Shown: positions 1-7,211 of the stretch, one piece after another | How the letters are laid out: each line of letters starts with the position of its first letter | How positions within the stretch are numbered: the first letter of the stretch is position 1 | Assembly: GCA_900770445.1 (NCBI GenBank) | Contig: CAAGKO010000027.1 | Span: forward strand, 1 to 32,767 | Direction of reading: 5' to 3' | Source: an uncultured Oribacterium sp. | GTDB taxonomy: Bacteria; Bacillota; Clostridia; Lachnospirales; Lachnospiraceae | DNA length: 32,767 nucleotides | Position numbers and translations under genes: made by a program | Notes under the pieces: model-generated | What the model saw: the letters and a program-made list of their open reading frames with translations, nothing else | Database searches by the model: none | Told to the model about the DNA's origin: nothing

Positions 1-26
1 GGATCATCAAACTTTTTGAGGGTTTG
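1..26 (+). repeat. Left terminal inverted repeat of the IS
   Basis: It begins GGATCATCAAACTTTTTGAG. It pairs with the right tip read on the other strand, GGGTCTCCAAACTTATTGAG, with about 20 of 26 positions identical. The core AAACTTWTTGAGGG is shared. Confidence 0.65.
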
Positions 27-76
27 TCGATCTTGTTGAGGGGCGGACTTGAGGGTCTGCCCCTTATTTTAATGGA

Positions 77-104
77 GTTTTTGAGGGGCCAGTTTGAGGG
101 GCTG
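77..104. repeat. Left subterminal repeat, likely transposase-binding site
   Basis: Positions 81-100 are a perfect 20-base inverted copy of 1989-2008 near the right end. The block contains two GAGGGG(C) motifs. Positions 93-104 (TTTGAGGGGCTG) also pair with 1972-1983. Further TTGAGGG motifs lie at 17-60. Confidence 0.6.
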
Positions 105-326
105 TTATAAAGTCCAGATTGGAAACGGCATCTCTTCGCCATCAATCATGTTTGTTTGATGAGCGTTCTCTCTGAAATGATTGAATTCAGCATTTAACTT
201 CATATAAGTTACAAAGCCATGCAAGTAGTCATTTTCAGAACTCAGCTCCATGGAAAGTTGCTCCAGTTCTCTTAATTCATCAAGTAGCGAACGCAAATCA
301 TCTATCGAAATGTCAATGGTTTTCAT
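105..326 (-). CDS. Small coiled-coil-like protein encoded in the IS, function unknown
   Basis: This 73-residue ORF directly follows the transposase gene. Its ATG shares one base with the transposase stop codon (TGATG), an arrangement typical of translational coupling. The protein is acidic. Its N-terminal half is rich in leucine and glutamate (DDLRSLLDELRELEQLSMEL), which suggests a short coiled coil, and it ends with the hydrophobic residues PFPIWTL. No family is recognised. ISL3 elements usually have only the transposase, although some carry passenger genes. It may be a transposition accessory factor or a passenger; the sequence does not decide between these. Confidence 0.55.
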   Translation of the reverse strand: MKTIDISIDDLRSLLDELRELEQLSMELSSENDYLHGFVTYMKLNAEFNHFRENAHQTNMIDGEEMPFPIWTL

Positions 327-1747
327 CAGTCAAAATCCTCCTCATCAAAATACTGCACCTGACGTGAATCAGATATGCCGTTAAGTACCGGTCGGTTTCT
401 TGTAGAAAATAAAAAACGGTTACGGAAATGCTCGAAGTTCCGATAACCGCGGCCGGCCCGTTTTAAATCTTTTACTTTTCTGTTTAGCGATTCGATTGGA
501 CCATTGGATAAACGTGCATCGTAAATACCACCAGGACCACATTTTTCTACCATCACAAACGATGTGATGATCGGATTCCGGTATCGGTATAAAGTTCCAG
601 CGAGATCACAAAAGATGGAATCACCACAGTTACGGTAATGCACGATAAGTTCGTCGAGCTCTTTGGCTGCATTTACTGGATCACCTGCATTCCTGGTATT
701 GAATGATATGTACATCTCCTTTAAATCGCGCAGTGTGCGTAACCGTGGAACGTACCGAAATAAGTAGTCTTCATACGAATAAGTATTCATCATGCGACCG
801 AAATGTGTGTCCCGACGAAGATCAACATGATAGGTTATGTTGTTCTGATTTGAAAGAATGAGCCAGCGATACTTTTGCAGGATATAGACCTCGTCAGATA
901 AAGGGATTCTGGGACGGTCAAGTGTATAGTTGATTTCTGGATGCTTTCGCAGGAATTCGTTTTTATCTCGCTCCTTAAACTGCTTGATTTGCTTTCTGAT
1001 AAACTGATTGATGAGATGGATTATCCACTGCACTACATGAAACGAATCGACTACAGGCGTTGCATTCGGAAAGTATTTATCCACGTACTGAATGTAAGGA
1101 TTGTACATGTCCGAGATGAGATATCTCACTTTGCGCCGTTCCTCAATAGGGATGGCAGCGAAGTAAGGCTCAGTGTCCTTTTGCTTGCGACTCATCAAAA
1201 CATCGATCGGATTTCCTGTATAAAAATCTTGAATGATCAAGGAGTAATCAGAGGAATCAAGGATTTCCGTATGAACTTCATCAACGGAGATGATATCAGT
1301 CAGAGGCAAACGATCTAGTTTGATGTATCGATCGAAGACTTCGTTGACGTAGGTGTCCGTCGTGTGAAAGCGCTTGGCGATATCGACAGATGTCTGATTC
1401 AGATCACGAAAAGCTTCGATGATAAGCAGGTCAGAAGCATTCGTGCGTCGTCGATTTTTATCGACGAATTTGAAGGTTTCCTGAATGTCGTATTTACAGT
1501 CAGGATTCGTGCATTTCCAGCGGCGCTGCTTTAACTTGATCTTGAGCGCGTAGCCATCCTGGAAAATGGGGTGAGAAATAGATCTGACTTTTACGCCACG
1601 TGAATGCATACGATACCCGCACTCAGGGCAGAAAGTGCACGATGGCCTCGTCTCTACCGTGAGCGTTTTCGTTTGCCCTTCGATTTGGACGTCAGAAATG
1701 GAAATGTTTGGATCTTCGAGATCCAGTAAGTCTGCTATACTGTTCAT
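326..1747 (-). CDS. ISL3-family DDE transposase
   Basis: It catalyses transposition of the surrounding IS. The ATG at 1747 (473 residues) is preferred over the ATG at 1810 because AAGGAGGT lies just upstream of it. In the N-terminal part are paired cysteine motifs (CTFC, CPECG and later CTNPDC), the zinc-finger-like region usual in ISL3 transposases. The DDE domain shows ISVDEVHT for the first aspartate, LISDMYNPY and VDSFHVVQWI around the second, and NGPIESLNRKVKDLKRAGRGY for the catalytic glutamate region near the C-terminus. The length is within or slightly above the usual 400-450 range, and no frameshift is seen, so it may be active. The next gene is translationally coupled. Confidence 0.9.
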   Translation of the reverse strand: MNSIADLLDLEDPNISISDVQIEGQTKTLTVETRPSCTFCPECGYRMHSRGVKVRSISHPIFQDGYALKIKLKQRRWKCTNPDCKYDIQETFKFVDKNRRRTNASDLLIIEAFRDLNQTSVDIAKRFHTTDTYVNEVFDRYIKLDRLPLTDIISVDEVHTEILDSSDYSLIIQDFYTGNPIDVLMSRKQKDTEPYFAAIPIEERRKVRYLISDMYNPYIQYVDKYFPNATPVVDSFHVVQWIIHLINQFIRKQIKQFKERDKNEFLRKHPEINYTLDRPRIPLSDEVYILQKYRWLILSNQNNITYHVDLRRDTHFGRMMNTYSYEDYLFRYVPRLRTLRDLKEMYISFNTRNAGDPVNAAKELDELIVHYRNCGDSIFCDLAGTLYRYRNPIITSFVMVEKCGPGGIYDARLSNGPIESLNRKVKDLKRAGRGYRNFEHFRNRFLFSTRNRPVLNGISDSRQVQYFDEEDFD

Positions 1748-1821
1748 AGTACCTCCTTCAGTATAATATTTGGCAGACTTATCGTAATGGAAGAGAGGTG
1801 CTGAGGACAATCCTCGAAAAG

Positions 1822-1863
1822 AAGCCGTCTTACGACTGGATCAAACCGGAAGTAGGACGGCTT
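1822..1863 (-). terminator. Terminator-like hairpin in the transposase leader
   Basis: AGCCGTCTTAC (1823-1833) pairs with GTAGGACGGCT (1852-1862) with one wobble. Read on the minus strand, the stem is followed by TCTTTTC. It lies between the likely promoter and the transposase start, so it could damp transposase expression or block read-through from outside, a common safeguard in IS elements. This role is inferred. Confidence 0.5.
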
Positions 1864-1929
1864 TGTCCATGAAATAGAAAAAGCCCGACTGGTGCCGAGC
1901 TTTATCGAAAAGATACTTTTTATATATTT

Positions 1930-1959
1930 GTTATGAGGGACTCAAATCCACCATGTCAA
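1930..1959 (-). promoter_or_regulatory. Possible transposase promoter
   Basis: On the minus strand TTGACA (1959-1954) is followed after 18 bases by CATAAC (1935-1930). The -35 box is perfect and the -10 box matches four of six positions. A start near 1923 would give a leader of about 175 nt containing the hairpin at 1822-1863. Confidence 0.4.
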
Positions 1960-1971
1960 CTTTTATGGGTA

Positions 1972-2050
1972 CAGCCCCTCAAACCAAACCCTCAAACTGG
2001 CCCCTCAAGTTAGCCCCTCAAACCAAACCCTCAAAAACGCAGCCCCTCAA
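1972..2050. repeat. Right subterminal repeat cluster (iterated CCCTCAA)
   Basis: About seven copies of CCCTCAA occur in 79 bases, in the pattern GCCCCTCAAACC, ACCCTCAAACTGG, CCCCTCAAGTTA and so on. They are inverted relative to the TTGAGGG motifs at the left end. Iterated subterminal motifs are typical binding sites for transposases with an N-terminal zinc or helix-turn-helix domain. Confidence 0.6.
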
Positions 2051-2065
2051 TAAGTTTGGAGACCC
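2040..2065 (-). repeat. Right terminal inverted repeat of the IS
   Basis: Read on the minus strand from 2065 it begins GGGTCTCCAAAC and continues with ATTGAGGGG, matching the left tip. The element therefore probably ends at 2065. Confidence 0.6.
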
Positions 2066-2075
2066 TTTTCTTTGT

Positions 2076-2087
2076 ATCATCAAACTT
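2076..2087 (+). repeat. 12-base copy of the IS left tip outside its right end
   Basis: ATCATCAAACTT here is identical to positions 3-14 at the left tip and lies 10 bases beyond the inferred right end. It is in direct orientation. It may be chance, a remnant of another insertion, or a sign that the real right boundary differs. Confidence 0.4.
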
Positions 2088-2169
2088 GATATTGATTTAA
2101 GGTAAGCGCTCAGTGATGGATACAATGTTTGTATAATGTTAATACCGTAGTCGAGGCATCACCCGAAGA

Positions 2170-2200
2170 TTGACAATTACCCTAGATGTGTTACTATAAT
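2170..2200 (+). promoter_or_regulatory. Likely promoter upstream of manA
   Basis: TTGACA at 2170-2175 and TATAAT at 2195-2200 are both perfect consensus boxes, but the spacer is 19 bases, longer than the usual 17. Transcription would begin near 2207, only about 23 bases before a strong terminator hairpin. Confidence 0.55.
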
Positions 2201-2229
2201 CCCACACGTGAAATTGATAAATTTTTATT

Positions 2230-2262
2230 AGAGCCGTGCGTACAGCATGGCTCTCATTTTTT
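2230..2262 (+). terminator. Intrinsic terminator or attenuator before manA
   Basis: AGAGCCGTGC (2230-2239) pairs with GCATGGCTCT (2245-2254), ten pairs with one wobble and a GTACA loop, followed by CATTTTTTG. It overlaps the upstream in-frame ATG (2247) of the manA frame and precedes the likely start by a few bases. It could stop most transcripts at about 55 nt. Confidence 0.65.
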
Positions 2263-2267
2263 GTAGT

Positions 2268-3401
2268 ATGCGAGATGGAAACAGACCTTTCCTCCTGTCG
2301 CCGGCGGCCAAGGATTATATCTGGGGCGGTACGCGGCTGCGCGAGGAATACAATAAAAATATTGATGTGACGCCGCTGGCGGAGACCTGGGAGTGTTCGA
2401 CGCATCCGGATGGGCCGTCGCGGGTGGCGAGCGGTGCATTTGCGGGCGAGAAGCTCGTGGATGTGCTTCGTGTGCATCCGGAGTTCATCGGGACGCATCC
2501 GAAGACGGACGGCGAGGGCGGTCTGCCGGTGCTGATCAAGTTTATCGATGCGGCGCGGGATTTGTCGGTGCAGGTGCATCCGAGTGACGAGTACGCGCGG
2601 ACGCATGAGCACGGGCAGCTCGGGAAAACCGAGATGTGGTACGTGCTTGAAGCGGCGCCGGGGGCGAGCCTCGTCTATGGCTTCCGCCAGAACCTCACGA
2701 GGGCGCTGCTGGCGGCTTCACTCGAGGACGACACGGTGGAGCAGTATCTCCAGAAGGTGGAGATCCATCGCGGTGACGTCTTCCTGATCGAGTCCGGCAC
2801 GGTGCATGCCATCGGTGCGGGCGCGATGATCGTGGAGATCCAGGAGAGCTCGAACCTCACCTACCGTATGTACGACTATCATCGGCTCGGCAAGGACGGG
2901 AAGCCGCGGGAGCTGCACATCGCGAAGGCGCTGGACGTCGTGGATCTCCGGCAGAAGCCGCTGCCGGAGCAGCTGCAGCGCGCATGCGAGGAGCATGACG
3001 GCTACAGCGTGGAGCTCCTCGAGCAGTGCAAGTACTTTCAGACGGAGCGGATCCACCTGGATACTCTGCTGAGCGAAAAGCAGCCGGCATCTGGTGCATC
3101 AGCTCCAGCGGCACAAGACATGCCGGTGGATACACAGGAAACAAATGTGGATAACGCTTCTGCGGAGATGCCGCAGGAAGCATCATCACGGTGGACGACG
3201 GGTGAAAAAGCTGTGGAAGCTGTTCAATTCTCGACGGGTTCCGAGTCCTTCGAGGTGCTGCTCTGTGTGGATGGTAGCGGTACGCTCAGCGGCGAGGATG
3301 TGGAGATTTCGTTCCGAAAAGGCGACTGCATCTTCGTGCCGGCCGACAGCATTGGCCTCGAGATCAGTGGACAGAGCGAGCTGCTGAAGGTGACGTGCTG
3401 A
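2268..3401 (+). CDS. manA: Mannose-6-phosphate isomerase, class I
   Basis: It interconverts fructose 6-phosphate and mannose 6-phosphate in the cytoplasm, feeding mannose and GDP-mannose metabolism. Zinc-dependent cupin motifs are clear: SVQVHPSDEYA, GKTEMWYVLEA, ESGTVHAIG and the following MIVEIQESSNLTYRMYDY. The start is uncertain. The frame is open from ATG 2247 (384 residues), but that codon lies in a terminator stem; ATG 2268 (377 residues) gives an N-terminus closer to the family pattern before LLSPAAKDYIWGG. Neither has a Shine-Dalgarno site. Between the cupin core and the C-terminal domain is a low-complexity Ala/Pro/Thr-rich stretch of about 45 residues not needed by the family. The gene precedes glf by 129 bases, so both may serve surface-glycan supply. 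Confidence 0.9.
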   Translation: MRDGNRPFLLSPAAKDYIWGGTRLREEYNKNIDVTPLAETWECSTHPDGPSRVASGAFAGEKLVDVLRVHPEFIGTHPKTDGEGGLPVLIKFIDAARDLSVQVHPSDEYARTHEHGQLGKTEMWYVLEAAPGASLVYGFRQNLTRALLAASLEDDTVEQYLQKVEIHRGDVFLIESGTVHAIGAGAMIVEIQESSNLTYRMYDYHRLGKDGKPRELHIAKALDVVDLRQKPLPEQLQRACEEHDGYSVELLEQCKYFQTERIHLDTLLSEKQPASGASAPAAQDMPVDTQETNVDNASAEMPQEASSRWTTGEKAVEAVQFSTGSESFEVLLCVDGSGTLSGEDVEISFRKGDCIFVPADSIGLEISGQSELLKVTC

Positions 3402-3530
3402 GACAGGACCTTGCAGCAGCGGTTTCCCAGAAGAGCGGGCTGCGTGACGGGAGAGTCTTCCCGGCGTGGCAGCCTCATCCGGGCGTGATCGATAGAGAAA
3501 AGTGAATGAAACCATCGGAAGGAGAGCGTA

Positions 3531-4688
3531 ATGGCGAAATATGATTATCTGGTAGTGGGTGCCGGTTTGTACGGCGCGGTGTTTGCGCATGAGGCGCGGA
3601 AGGCGGGGAAGTCGGTGCTGGTGATCGACCGGCGGCCGAACATCGCCGGCAACGTGTATACGGAGGACGTCGAGGGCATCCATGTGCATAAGTATGGTGC
3701 GCACATCTTTCACACGAACGACACGGAGGTCTGGAACTATGTGCAGCAGTTCGCGACCTTTAACCGCTTCACGAATTCGCCGGTAGCGAACTACCACGGT
3801 GAGCTGTATTCGCTGCCGTTCAACATGTACACCTTTAACCGCATGTGGGGTGTGGTGACGCCGGAGGAAGCGGCGGCGAAGATCGACGAGCAGAAGCGGG
3901 ACTACATCGCGCAGAAGCAGGCAGAGCGCGGGCTCGCGGCGGATGCGCCGTTTGAGCCGCAGAATCTCGAGGAGCAGGCGATTTCGCTGATCGGTGTGGA
4001 TATTTACGAGAAGCTCATCAAGGGCTACACTGAGAAGCAGTGGGGCCGTCCGTGCACGGAGCTCCCGTCCTTCATCATCAAGCGCCTGCCGGTGCGCCTC
4101 ACCTTCGACAACAACTATTTTAACGCGCTCTACCAGGGGATTCCGGTCGGGGGCTATACGCAGATGGTGGCGAATATGCTGGACGGCATCGAGGTGGAGC
4201 TCGGTGTGGATTACCTCGCGGACAAGGCGAAGTATGATGCGCTCGCGGAGAAGGTGGTCTACACCGGTGCGATCGACGCGTACTTCGGCTACCAGCTCGG
4301 CACGCTCGAGTACCGGTCGGTGCGCTTCGAGACGGAGCTGCTCGATCAGCCGAATTTCCAGGGCAATGCTGCTGTCAACTACACCGACCGCGAGACGCCA
4401 TGGACCCGGATCATCGAGCACAAGTGGTTCGAGTTCGGTAGGGACGCGGAGGGCCGGGACCTTCCGAAGACCGTGATCTCCCGCGAGTTCTCGAGCGAGT
4501 GGAAGCCGGGCGATGAGCCGTACTATCCGGTCAATGATGAGAAAAACGGCGCGCTCTATCAGGCATATAAGAAGCTGGCAGATGGTGAAACGCGCGTGAT
4601 CTTCGGTGGCCGCCTCGGCGAGTATAAGTACTATGACATGGATCGGGTGATCGCATCGGCACTTGAGATGAGCCGGCAGGAGCTGTAA
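3531..4688 (+). CDS. glf: UDP-galactopyranose mutase
   Basis: It is a cytoplasmic FAD enzyme that converts UDP-galactopyranose to UDP-galactofuranose for cell-surface polysaccharides. The N-terminal FAD motif VVGAGLYGAVFA is at residues 8-19. It is followed by the Glf signature around DRRPNIAGNVYTE and HKYGAHIFHT. The central GYTEKQWGRP and the C-terminal GRLGEYKYYDMD motif contain residues known in the family for substrate and flavin contacts. The length of 385 residues is normal. GGAAGGAG precedes the start. The 129-base gap after manA has no clear terminator, so the two could be co-transcribed. Presence of glf predicts galactofuranose in a capsule, teichoic acid or exopolysaccharide. Confidence 0.95.
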   Translation: MAKYDYLVVGAGLYGAVFAHEARKAGKSVLVIDRRPNIAGNVYTEDVEGIHVHKYGAHIFHTNDTEVWNYVQQFATFNRFTNSPVANYHGELYSLPFNMYTFNRMWGVVTPEEAAAKIDEQKRDYIAQKQAERGLAADAPFEPQNLEEQAISLIGVDIYEKLIKGYTEKQWGRPCTELPSFIIKRLPVRLTFDNNYFNALYQGIPVGGYTQMVANMLDGIEVELGVDYLADKAKYDALAEKVVYTGAIDAYFGYQLGTLEYRSVRFETELLDQPNFQGNAAVNYTDRETPWTRIIEHKWFEFGRDAEGRDLPKTVISREFSSEWKPGDEPYYPVNDEKNGALYQAYKKLADGETRVIFGGRLGEYKYYDMDRVIASALEMSRQEL

Positions 4689-4763
4689 AATAAAGAAGGT
4701 AGCTGCACGGGGCCGAAGGCACCGGCAGGAATGGACAAAAGTACATCCCTAAGCGGTGTGTAT

Positions 4764-4793
4764 TTGGATTCTAGCGCAGGACCGAACAATAAT
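4764..4793 (+). promoter_or_regulatory. Possible promoter of the aldo-keto reductase gene
   Basis: TTGGAT (4764-4769) is followed after 18 bases by AATAAT (4788-4793). The predicted start, near 4800, coincides with the first base of the large inverted repeat at 4801, so the mRNA would begin with that structure. Confidence 0.35.
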
Positions 4794-4800
4794 GTAAAAC

Positions 4801-4891
4801 AGAACCTTTACTTTTGATGGAGACACGTGGGAGTCCGTGTGGAAGCACACGGATTCGATGTGGATAAAAGATAATCAAAAGTAAAGGTTCT
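4801..4891 (+). promoter_or_regulatory. Nested inverted repeat in the gpr leader
   Basis: AGAACCTTTACTTTTGAT (4801-4818) is perfectly complementary to 4874-4891. The 55-base interior holds a second hairpin, GAGTCCGTGT (about 4831-4840) with ACACGGATTC (about 4847-4856), with one wobble. The outer helix closes about ten bases before the ribosome-binding site AGAGGAGG. There is only a weak T-rich stretch after it (TGGTTTCT), so it is not a standard terminator. An mRNA-stabilising or regulatory leader, or a small palindromic mobile element, are the main options. Confidence 0.6.
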
Positions 4892-4916
4892 TGGTTTCTA
4901 AGAGGAGGAAGAAGAT

Positions 4917-5957
4917 ATGAACGAGCAATATGTGGCAGCAGCAGGCCGTTACAGCGACGAGGAGAAGCTCTACCGGCGTTGTGGAAAGTCGGGACTGAAG
5001 CTTCCGAAGGTGTCCCTGGGCCTCTGGCACAACTTCGGCACGGATGCCGATATGGACGTGATGAAGTCGATGCTGTTTACGGCATTTGATCACGGCATCA
5101 CCCACTTCGATCTGGCGAACAACTACGGCCCGGAGCCGGGTGCGGCAGAGGAGAACTTCGGAAAGATCCTGAGCTCGGATCTTCGTCCGTACCGTGATGA
5201 GATGATCATCTCCTCGAAGGCAGGTTTTAACATGTGGGATGGCCCTTACGGTGACTGGGGCTCCCGCAAGTATCTGATGGCATCGCTCGATCAGTCGCTG
5301 AAGCGCATGCAGCTCGATTATGTGGATATCTTCTATCATCATCGGATGGACCCGGAGACCCCGCTCGAGGAGACCATTATGGCGCTCGATCAGATCGTAC
5401 GCTCCGGTAAGGCGCTGTACGTCGGCATCTCGAATTACGACGGCCTGCACGCAGCCGAGGCACGGAAGCTGGCGCGGGAGATTCACCTGCCGCTCATCAT
5501 CAACCAGAACCGATACTCGATTCTCGACCGCACCATCGAGAAGAACGGGCTCAAGGACTTCGCCCGCGAGGAGGGTATGGGCGTCATCTGCTTCTCGCCG
5601 CTCGCCCAGGGCATGCTGTCCGAAAAGTATCTGAAGGGCATTCCGTCCGATTCCCGTATCGCGAAGGACGGCCGCTTCCTCCACGCAGACGACCTCAAGC
5701 CGGAGAAGATGGAGGGCATCCGTCGCCTCGACGAGATCGCGAAGCGCCGCGGTCAGACGCTCCCGCAGATGGCTCTCGCCTGGGACCTCCGCGACCCGGA
5801 GATCACCTCGGTGCTGATCGGTGCATCGAAGCCGCAGCAGATCCTCGAGAACCTCGGTGCCATCGAGAACAGCAGCTTCTCAGAGGAAGAGCTGCGTGAG
5901 ATCGACGAGATCCAGGCATCCATCGCCGGCGAGCTCGACGCGAGAAGACAGGTTTAA
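4917..5957 (+). CDS. gpr: Aldo-keto reductase, YghZ / L-glyceraldehyde-3-phosphate reductase type
   Basis: It probably reduces toxic aldehydes such as L-glyceraldehyde 3-phosphate or methylglyoxal with NADPH in the cytoplasm. The AKR tetrad is visible: Asp65 and Tyr70 in THFDLANNYG, Lys101 in SSKAGFNMW and His141 or His142 in FYHHRMD. Much of the sequence follows E. coli YghZ, for example CGKSGLKLP, SLGLWHNFG, GSRKYLMASLDQSLKRM, GKALYVGISNY, FSPLAQGMLSEKYL and TSVLIGAS. The length of 346 residues is normal. AGAGGAGG precedes the start. It appears to be a single-gene unit, with a structured leader in front and a strong terminator behind. The exact substrate is inferred from the family. Confidence 0.92.
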   Translation: MNEQYVAAAGRYSDEEKLYRRCGKSGLKLPKVSLGLWHNFGTDADMDVMKSMLFTAFDHGITHFDLANNYGPEPGAAEENFGKILSSDLRPYRDEMIISSKAGFNMWDGPYGDWGSRKYLMASLDQSLKRMQLDYVDIFYHHRMDPETPLEETIMALDQIVRSGKALYVGISNYDGLHAAEARKLAREIHLPLIINQNRYSILDRTIEKNGLKDFAREEGMGVICFSPLAQGMLSEKYLKGIPSDSRIAKDGRFLHADDLKPEKMEGIRRLDEIAKRRGQTLPQMALAWDLRDPEITSVLIGASKPQQILENLGAIENSSFSEEELREIDEIQASIAGELDARRQV

Positions 5958-5959
5958 CA

Positions 5960-6043
5960 GCTTAGGCAGGGGGACCCGGAGGGGCGGCAACGAAGGCCAT
6001 ACGTAGAGACCGTGTGAAACCAAGCCGGGTCCCCTGGCTGAAC
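5960..6043 (-). repeat. Short intergenic element also seen after the carbamate kinase gene
   Basis: On the minus strand it starts GTTCAGCCAGGGG and ends CCTAAGC, and so does 32618-32696 on the plus strand, with similar lengths (84 and 79). The plus-strand version folds by GGGGACCCGG (5970-5979) with CCGGGTCCCC (6025-6034). The interior is not conserved. It may be a small repeated 3'-UTR element. Confidence 0.4.
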
Positions 6044-6046
6044 TGA

Positions 6047-6085
6047 AAACGGCAGAGGGTTTCCCTCTGCCGTTTCGAGCTTTTT
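6047..6085. terminator. Bidirectional intrinsic terminator
   Basis: AAACGGCAGAGGG (6047-6059) and CCCTCTGCCGTTT (6063-6075) form a perfect 13-bp stem with a TTT loop. TTTTT follows on the plus strand after CGAGC. It separates the convergent gpr and cell-wall-binding protein genes. Confidence 0.85.
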
Positions 6086-6926
6086 ATCGGTTTTCGATGG
6101 TGACGCTGCCGCCGCGGTTCGGGCCGTCACTGTTCGTGATGACGGTCTGCGGGCCGCTCGAGCCCGAGGAGCTCGTGTTTTTCTTCGGGACGGATGGACC
6201 GAAACCACTGGTGGATGGCGCAGTCGTGCTCGGATCCACACGCTCGGTGGTTGAAGCAGCGGCACTGGTACCTGTGCCGGTAGTGGTGCCATCGCCGTTT
6301 GCGTCCGTCTTGCCGACGGTGATCTTATTCGTCACGAGATCCTTCTTCGACACGCTTGCCGTGTTACCGGCGTTCGTCTTGTTGCTGGAGCTGTGGTTCT
6401 TCGAGCTGGACGAATGCGTCTTGTTCGTGGACGTATTCTTATTATTCTTGTTGCTCGAGCTGTTCGTCTTATTGGGAGCGCTCGTTTTCGAGCCCGTGCG
6501 GCTCGTCACGAGACGCGTACCGTCCGACGCATAGCCATACTTCTGCAGCCCCTCGATCGGCGTTGGTGCGACATAGGTACCGACCGGATACGTCCGGGTA
6601 ACCGGCGTCACTCCGTCGAACCAGGCACCCGCCTCCCCGACGAGATACCCGTCCGGCGTCGTCTGATTCAGCATGAGATACCCGTTCTCATCGAAGGCGA
6701 AGCACTGATAGATGCCATCGCCGTCACCGTCGATCCACTGCCACGCATTGGTCGGGTAGCTCCCGTCATCATTCACGTACCAGAACCCCGTCGAGTTCGC
6801 CCGCCACTCACCCGCAAGCGCAGGCGTGGACAGAAGCGCCGCACTGAGCAGCGCCGTGGCACCCGTCGTCAGCAAGCACATCGCCCTTCCTCTAGAAACT
6901 CTTCTGAATAAATCGAACTTACGCAT
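6084..6926 (-). CDS. Secreted protein with choline-binding-type repeats and a Ser/Asn/Lys-rich linker
   Basis: ATG 6926 (280 residues) is chosen over ATG 7022 because GGGGAAGG precedes it and a Sec signal peptide starts there (MRKF..., cleavage after TPALA, about residue 38). Residues about 48-104 show cell-wall-binding-type aromatic repeats: GFWYVNDDGSYPTNAWQWID, CFAFDENGYLMLNQTT and GAWFDG. A low-complexity linker rich in Ser, Thr, Asn and Lys follows (about 145-200). The C-terminal part contains GFGPSVPKK (241-249), a motif also present in the divergent secreted protein at 7670. No enzymatic domain is seen. It probably sits at the cell surface bound to wall polymer. No sorting motif of the LPXTG type is present. 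Confidence 0.75.
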   Translation of the reverse strand: MRKFDLFRRVSRGRAMCLLTTGATALLSAALLSTPALAGEWRANSTGFWYVNDDGSYPTNAWQWIDGDGDGIYQCFAFDENGYLMLNQTTPDGYLVGEAGAWFDGVTPVTRTYPVGTYVAPTPIEGLQKYGYASDGTRLVTSRTGSKTSAPNKTNSSSNKNNKNTSTNKTHSSSSKNHSSSNKTNAGNTASVSKKDLVTNKITVGKTDANGDGTTTGTGTSAAASTTERVDPSTTAPSTSGFGPSVPKKNTSSSGSSGPQTVITNSDGPNRGGSVTIENR

Positions 6927-7211
6927 AACACCTTCCCCTCGTAGATATAGATGACCGGATGGCAGCAGGATCTCAGCATTGCCCCGCCCCGTGGGAACAG
7001 GAGAAATGTGCAGGTACTTCATGCCGCATGCGCATACCAGTACAACGTACTATAATGTATGAATAAATATACTATAGCATGCCGAGGGTGCAGAAATCCG
7101 CGGGATTCGATTGCGATTCGCTTACAGATTTTGACATAAATGTTAAGAAATCGTCAGAAATTGGAGGAGAACCTGACGGCGCGGAAAACTGGCCGGAGGA
7201 ATGATTGACTT
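6927..7211. other. First part of the intergenic region between divergent secreted-protein genes
   Basis: There is no plausible gene. The region is AT-rich around 7041-7080, where a minus-strand TATAGT (7054-7049) could be a -10 box for the minus-strand gene, without a good -35. One CGCTTACAG (7119-7127) matches motifs inside the dyad units that follow. Confidence 0.5.

Larger units (their letters stand above)
1..2065 (-). mobile_element. ISL3-family insertion sequence, apparently complete
   Basis: The element carries one transposase gene and one short downstream ORF, both on the minus strand. Its ends are imperfect inverted repeats: the first 26 bases and the reverse complement of 2040-2065 agree at about 20 of 26 positions and both begin with GG, as is usual in ISL3 elements. 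Inside the tips are repeated CCCTCAAA-type motifs that probably bind transposase. It is more AT-rich than the surrounding genes, which fits a mobile origin. The left flank is outside the window, so no target duplication can be checked; the eight bases right of the element are TTTTCTTT. The family call rests on the transposase; the exact ends are inferred from the repeats. Confidence 0.8.

Noticed and set aside
3186..4421. 411-residue open frame antisense to manA and glf
   Set aside because: It runs across two well-supported genes and their gap, shows no domain and is explained by codon bias.
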